NCBI RefSeq assembly: GCF_947493865.1
Contig: NZ_CANLTC010000004.1
Coordinates: 124,001 to 188,000, forward strand
Source of the DNA: an uncultured Halomonas sp.
GTDB lineage: Bacteria > Pseudomonadota > Gammaproteobacteria > Pseudomonadales > Halomonadaceae
Direction of reading: 5' to 3'
Length of the DNA stretch: 64,000 bases
The notes below the pieces were generated by a model. It made no database searches and was not told the DNA's origin. It saw nothing but the letters and a program-made list of their open reading frames with translations. Below are positions 62,501 through 64,000 of the stretch, piece after piece (the first letter of the stretch is position 1; every line of letters begins with the position of its first letter). A program made the position numbers and the translations under genes.

Positions 62501-64000
62501 AAAGCGGATCTACGGACTACTTCGTCCTCGTCGCTTATGACAGTGTCAGTTCCTCCTTTCGCGTTCGACGCGCTTAGCCCCGGCAGAAGAAATCCGTTGC
62601 TTGCCATGAACTGCGGATAATCCTGCACGGCCATGCGCAGAAACTGGAGTGTCCTGTCTGGTGCGTGGGTATAGGCCAGCAAGACAATCTCGCGGGGTTC
62701 AAGCGCACAGTCCTTCTCTGCTAGTTTCTGCCCCTCCAGCACGAAATACTCGCCGATGAGATCGGGCTCAAGAGGCGCAATTCGATTGCCTGGTTCTTTC
62801 TCGCCTGACTCTGTTCGCTCGATATCAATGCCGATCATCGTGCGGACAACGGCCAGATGCAGGCTATCAGGCTGGGAAGGCCGCCGACGTACAGGGAGGA
62901 GTCCGCGGATATCGTCGCCGGCCCGGGACTGCACTCCACAATATTCCTTGATATCGATGCCCATTAACGTCGTCGCCAGCCGCACGACGTTCTCGTGCCG
63001 TTCGAGGTCGTGTTCCGGCGAACAACTTTTTTCGTTTTTAAGCCGTGGCGCCCAATACTCGTTACGTTGACGCTTCAAGTGGGCCCCGCAAAGGGCGAAG
63101 CGGGCCTCCTCCCCAGTATTCTCCTTTTCGATCTTGTCCAATTCGCCCCTCTGCAACAGGTCCGCAACCATCAGGGCGAAGAGCGGTCGTTTAAAAGGAT
63201 CAAAAAGTTCGAGACATTCGATCAGGCCCTTTTCGCTTACCGAGTTGAGGGGCTGGCCGGTTTCCTCGGCTACGTGTGCCATCCGCCTTAACATGAGCTT
63301 TTCGGTATCGCTATTGGAAAGCTCCTGTAGTACCAGCCGCTCGCCGCCGTGGCGCCTTTCCGCCCGCGCGATTGCCCTGCCTTCCTCGGCTGCGGACAGA
63401 TTTTCGAGTCGCTTGAAGAACGGGTCATTCGGATTGCGCAGGATCAAGATGAGCCGGACTGATGGGCGCGGGGAGTTTTTTCTAGAATACCTTACCCAAT
63501 CGGCAAGGAATCGGGGTAGGTGCTCCATGACGCCGGTTGAATAGTCCACCACGAGAAGCGTGTTCTGTTCTAAATTCTCAGATACACTGGGAACCCGGGT
63601 GGAGTCGGATAGAAAAGTACTATCGACGAAGCCCGCATTAGCATAGCCCCAACCAGGCGCCTTATCGATGATATCAAGGCAGAGTCTGCTCTTGCCGGTG
63701 CCACCTTCACCACACACGGCCATCCAGCGAAACCGATCCTCGTCCGATCCATCGAACAATTCATTTTCGATGGTTGCGATAGCCTCGCCACGACCTAGGA
63801 GATCGTCATATTCGTTAAGGAAATGAAACCTGCCTTCCTTTGATATAGGGCGGCGATCTTCAGTGTCCTGAAACATGTGCTCCAAGGCCCAGGCGTCGCT
63901 TTCTGCCAAACGCTTCTGTTTCTCCCCAATGGTCCCAAGTGCGCTCAGAAGCGTGTTTAGCATCTTCTCATCGCGTTCATGCTGCTTCTCGTCCAGCGCG
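59509..64000 (-). CDS. Large STAND/NACHT-like P-loop ATPase, partial at 5' end
   Basis: At least 1496 residues, still open at the right edge: 12 codons read upstream of the ATG at 63963 without a stop (ALDEKQHERDEK), so the true start and N-terminal domain lie outside. Counted from that ATG, LLGRGE is near 55, the Walker A loop GEGGTGKS near 85-92, Walker B TLLVVD near 135-140 and a sensor-like ILILRNPND near 173, the order of STAND/NACHT signalling ATPases. The following 1,000 residues are helical with no named repeat, and the C-terminus forms a separate Tyr/Phe-rich region (IDLYLRFFCAYVHGDEGPFS) before an acidic linker. Candidate defence or signalling protein; effector domain unseen. Confidence 0.8.
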   Translation of the reverse strand, partial: ALDEKQHERDEKMLNTLLSALGTIGEKQKRLAESDAWALEHMFQDTEDRRPISKEGRFHFLNEYDDLLGRGEAIATIENELFDGSDEDRFRWMAVCGEGGTGKSRLCLDIIDKAPGWGYANAGFVDSTFLSDSTRVPSVSENLEQNTLLVVDYSTGVMEHLPRFLADWVRYSRKNSPRPSVRLILILRNPNDPFFKRLENLSAAEEGRAIARAERRHGGERLVLQELSNSDTEKLMLRRMAHVAEETGQPLNSVSEKGLIECLELFDPFKRPLFALMVADLLQRGELDKIEKENTGEEARFALCGAHLKRQRNEYWAPRLKNEKSCSPEHDLERHENVVRLATTLMGIDIKEYCGVQSRAGDDIRGLLPVRRRPSQPDSLHLAVVRTMIGIDIERTESGEKEPGNRIAPLEPDLIGEYFVLEGQKLAEKDCALEPREIVLLAYTHAPDRTLQFLRMAVQDYPQFMASNGFLLPGLSASNAKGGTDTVISDEDEVVRRSAFLRNVCADVSRRAHPDQRTHVEMKVLRLVADMLRILDDQAINAPVYLVNRAYILRQIASVAGNAINANLPIEEDIKAAELEEGAESRLTASFKLQTSGRTQSHGAKDPRISFSRLERTIVDAADYLARFSCKSAWRGLFADHLADSISTDQQAEVAKALFKAVKSVITSVLWDGRNDDEKGGRHSKSLLNDKDDEDWRTEIKDKLITHLRGGNATHRAIAARLLASLADAVSDLPRDDAGAVVEFAYSQEALAQLTDWQTFSYTLGSLHNIVDSLDDPQRKEGDGTERIVEAQARLVERGTTLLRAKLEEVDIADEHVRGAGSLLANAVTVFVNHFDDEDLAPALQQSWRDVAAVLSPYLERFRIDDRVLRFFSLPYTFDFADEKSDLVGMRFAEVLSCLRPLLEAGHIATHDFRHHYRNRIGPHFACYVLRGTAPEDDIRYFLDEMHRHIGEVFMLEACDALSHFDTFELSAGRVQTLFSWAGADGRAASELDDGGKRATAIYALWSRFLLEDRIAEVREAVESFWNEVVPEPALGDILRRALALRGFALLVSYCGAGVDTEARFETRLGALRGRRDIDYRHKAALPATVHQAWTDHDDAIVEATMALATIDIEAGGEVDRWIAEEGWSMNFSSVKELDQRLAAALLKRMQSSADTHAVLDDFARIRRLSQRNGNIMMPAFDVVLELLPADHPQRETLSIERDTLKNRLEITYPRPMTGAHAPITYDADAGALSVDEQTRLMERSATPVSWHLPAPFSWTWEELSGEDFIAVVKRALAALPQEQSLARFDLLDAVRARRVPLYFYEGHEIVEIMIDDGKVKRSLSMVFGPEAALWLTGISPPIHELNKTVPIDLVSGTYIDLYLRFFCAYVHGDEGPFSVVTNYQDLESRLPDDRELTVEEKRLVAEKFGEIETKNHSDAVGEQTDSGIAEDDEGRFRQTALVSYAGDLFVAKFAILSNGMVEMLDDDQVFAEPKLRVERIVHGWRLGVESEEAAR

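Overview
The window looks like a chromosomal segment of a halophilic gammaproteobacterium of the Halomonadaceae (Halomonas-like). This is inferred from gene content and protein style: an edd-glk module divergent from gap, a Cyo-type quinol oxidase, OpgGH, an AcrAB-type pump with a TetR regulator, FabV as enoyl-ACP reductase, and a DUF2959 lipoprotein. No rRNA, tRNA, CRISPR array, transposase or integrase was seen. Most of the window is ordinary housekeeping and metabolic DNA in compact operons.

Layout. 1-507 is the start of a cis-prenyltransferase (UppS-like) gene cut by the left edge. 0.67-1.9 kb is a CynX-type MFS transporter. 1.87-3.7 kb is a small accessory patch with two toxin-antitoxin loci in which both antitoxins are intact and both toxins are broken, plus a GFA-family protein and a conserved hypothetical. 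3.75-8.9 kb is a four-gene acyl-CoA oxidation operon (acyl-CoA dehydrogenase, acyl-CoA ligase, 3-hydroxyacyl-CoA dehydrogenase, enoyl-CoA hydratase). 9-17.7 kb holds an MFS transporter, a methyltransferase, a VOC protein, a lipid A acyltransferase-like protein, a PQQ-type sugar dehydrogenase, TenA, an L,D-transpeptidase and a class V aminotransferase. 17.8-22.5 kb is cyoABCDE, with four 15-bp tandem repeats upstream. 23-26.4 kb has a methyltransferase, a CsbD protein and a large MscS channel. 26.6-31.9 kb is an RND pump, its adaptor and a divergent TetR regulator. 31.9-38.4 kb carries a fructosamine kinase, a CPA2 antiporter, a FemAB-like protein, a dienelactone hydrolase and a diguanylate cyclase. 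38.8-45.3 kb is the Entner-Doudoroff block: gap divergent from edd-glk-mutarotase-aldo/keto reductase, then an esterase. 45.4-50.8 kb is opgG-opgH with a divergent LtaS/OpgB-like sulfatase-fold protein. 50.9-58.5 kb holds an AraC/GlxA regulator, a DUF2959 lipoprotein, fabV, a DUF7079-like protein, a glutathione peroxidase, an AidB-type acyl-CoA dehydrogenase, a PCu(A)C copper chaperone, LysE and rnk.

The right end (58.5-64 kb) is different. About 1 kb of AT-rich, terminator-rich DNA with only a 36-codon ORF precedes a protein of about 1,500 residues with a P-loop (STAND/NACHT-like) ATPase core. Its reading frame stays open past the right edge. This is the strongest candidate for an undescribed system, probably defence-like, but its N-terminal effector or partner genes lie outside the window.

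The clearest discoveries made by reading the sequence are the two decayed toxins. At 1869-2040 a RelE/ParE-like toxin is frameshifted and then cut off where the MFS gene begins. At 3356-3473 only the N- and C-terminal ends of a second toxin remain, joined out of frame. Other points of note are a strong terminator just upstream of rnk on the same strand (attenuator or small RNA), the cyo-proximal tandem repeats, and an aldo/keto reductase whose catalytic Tyr position is His.
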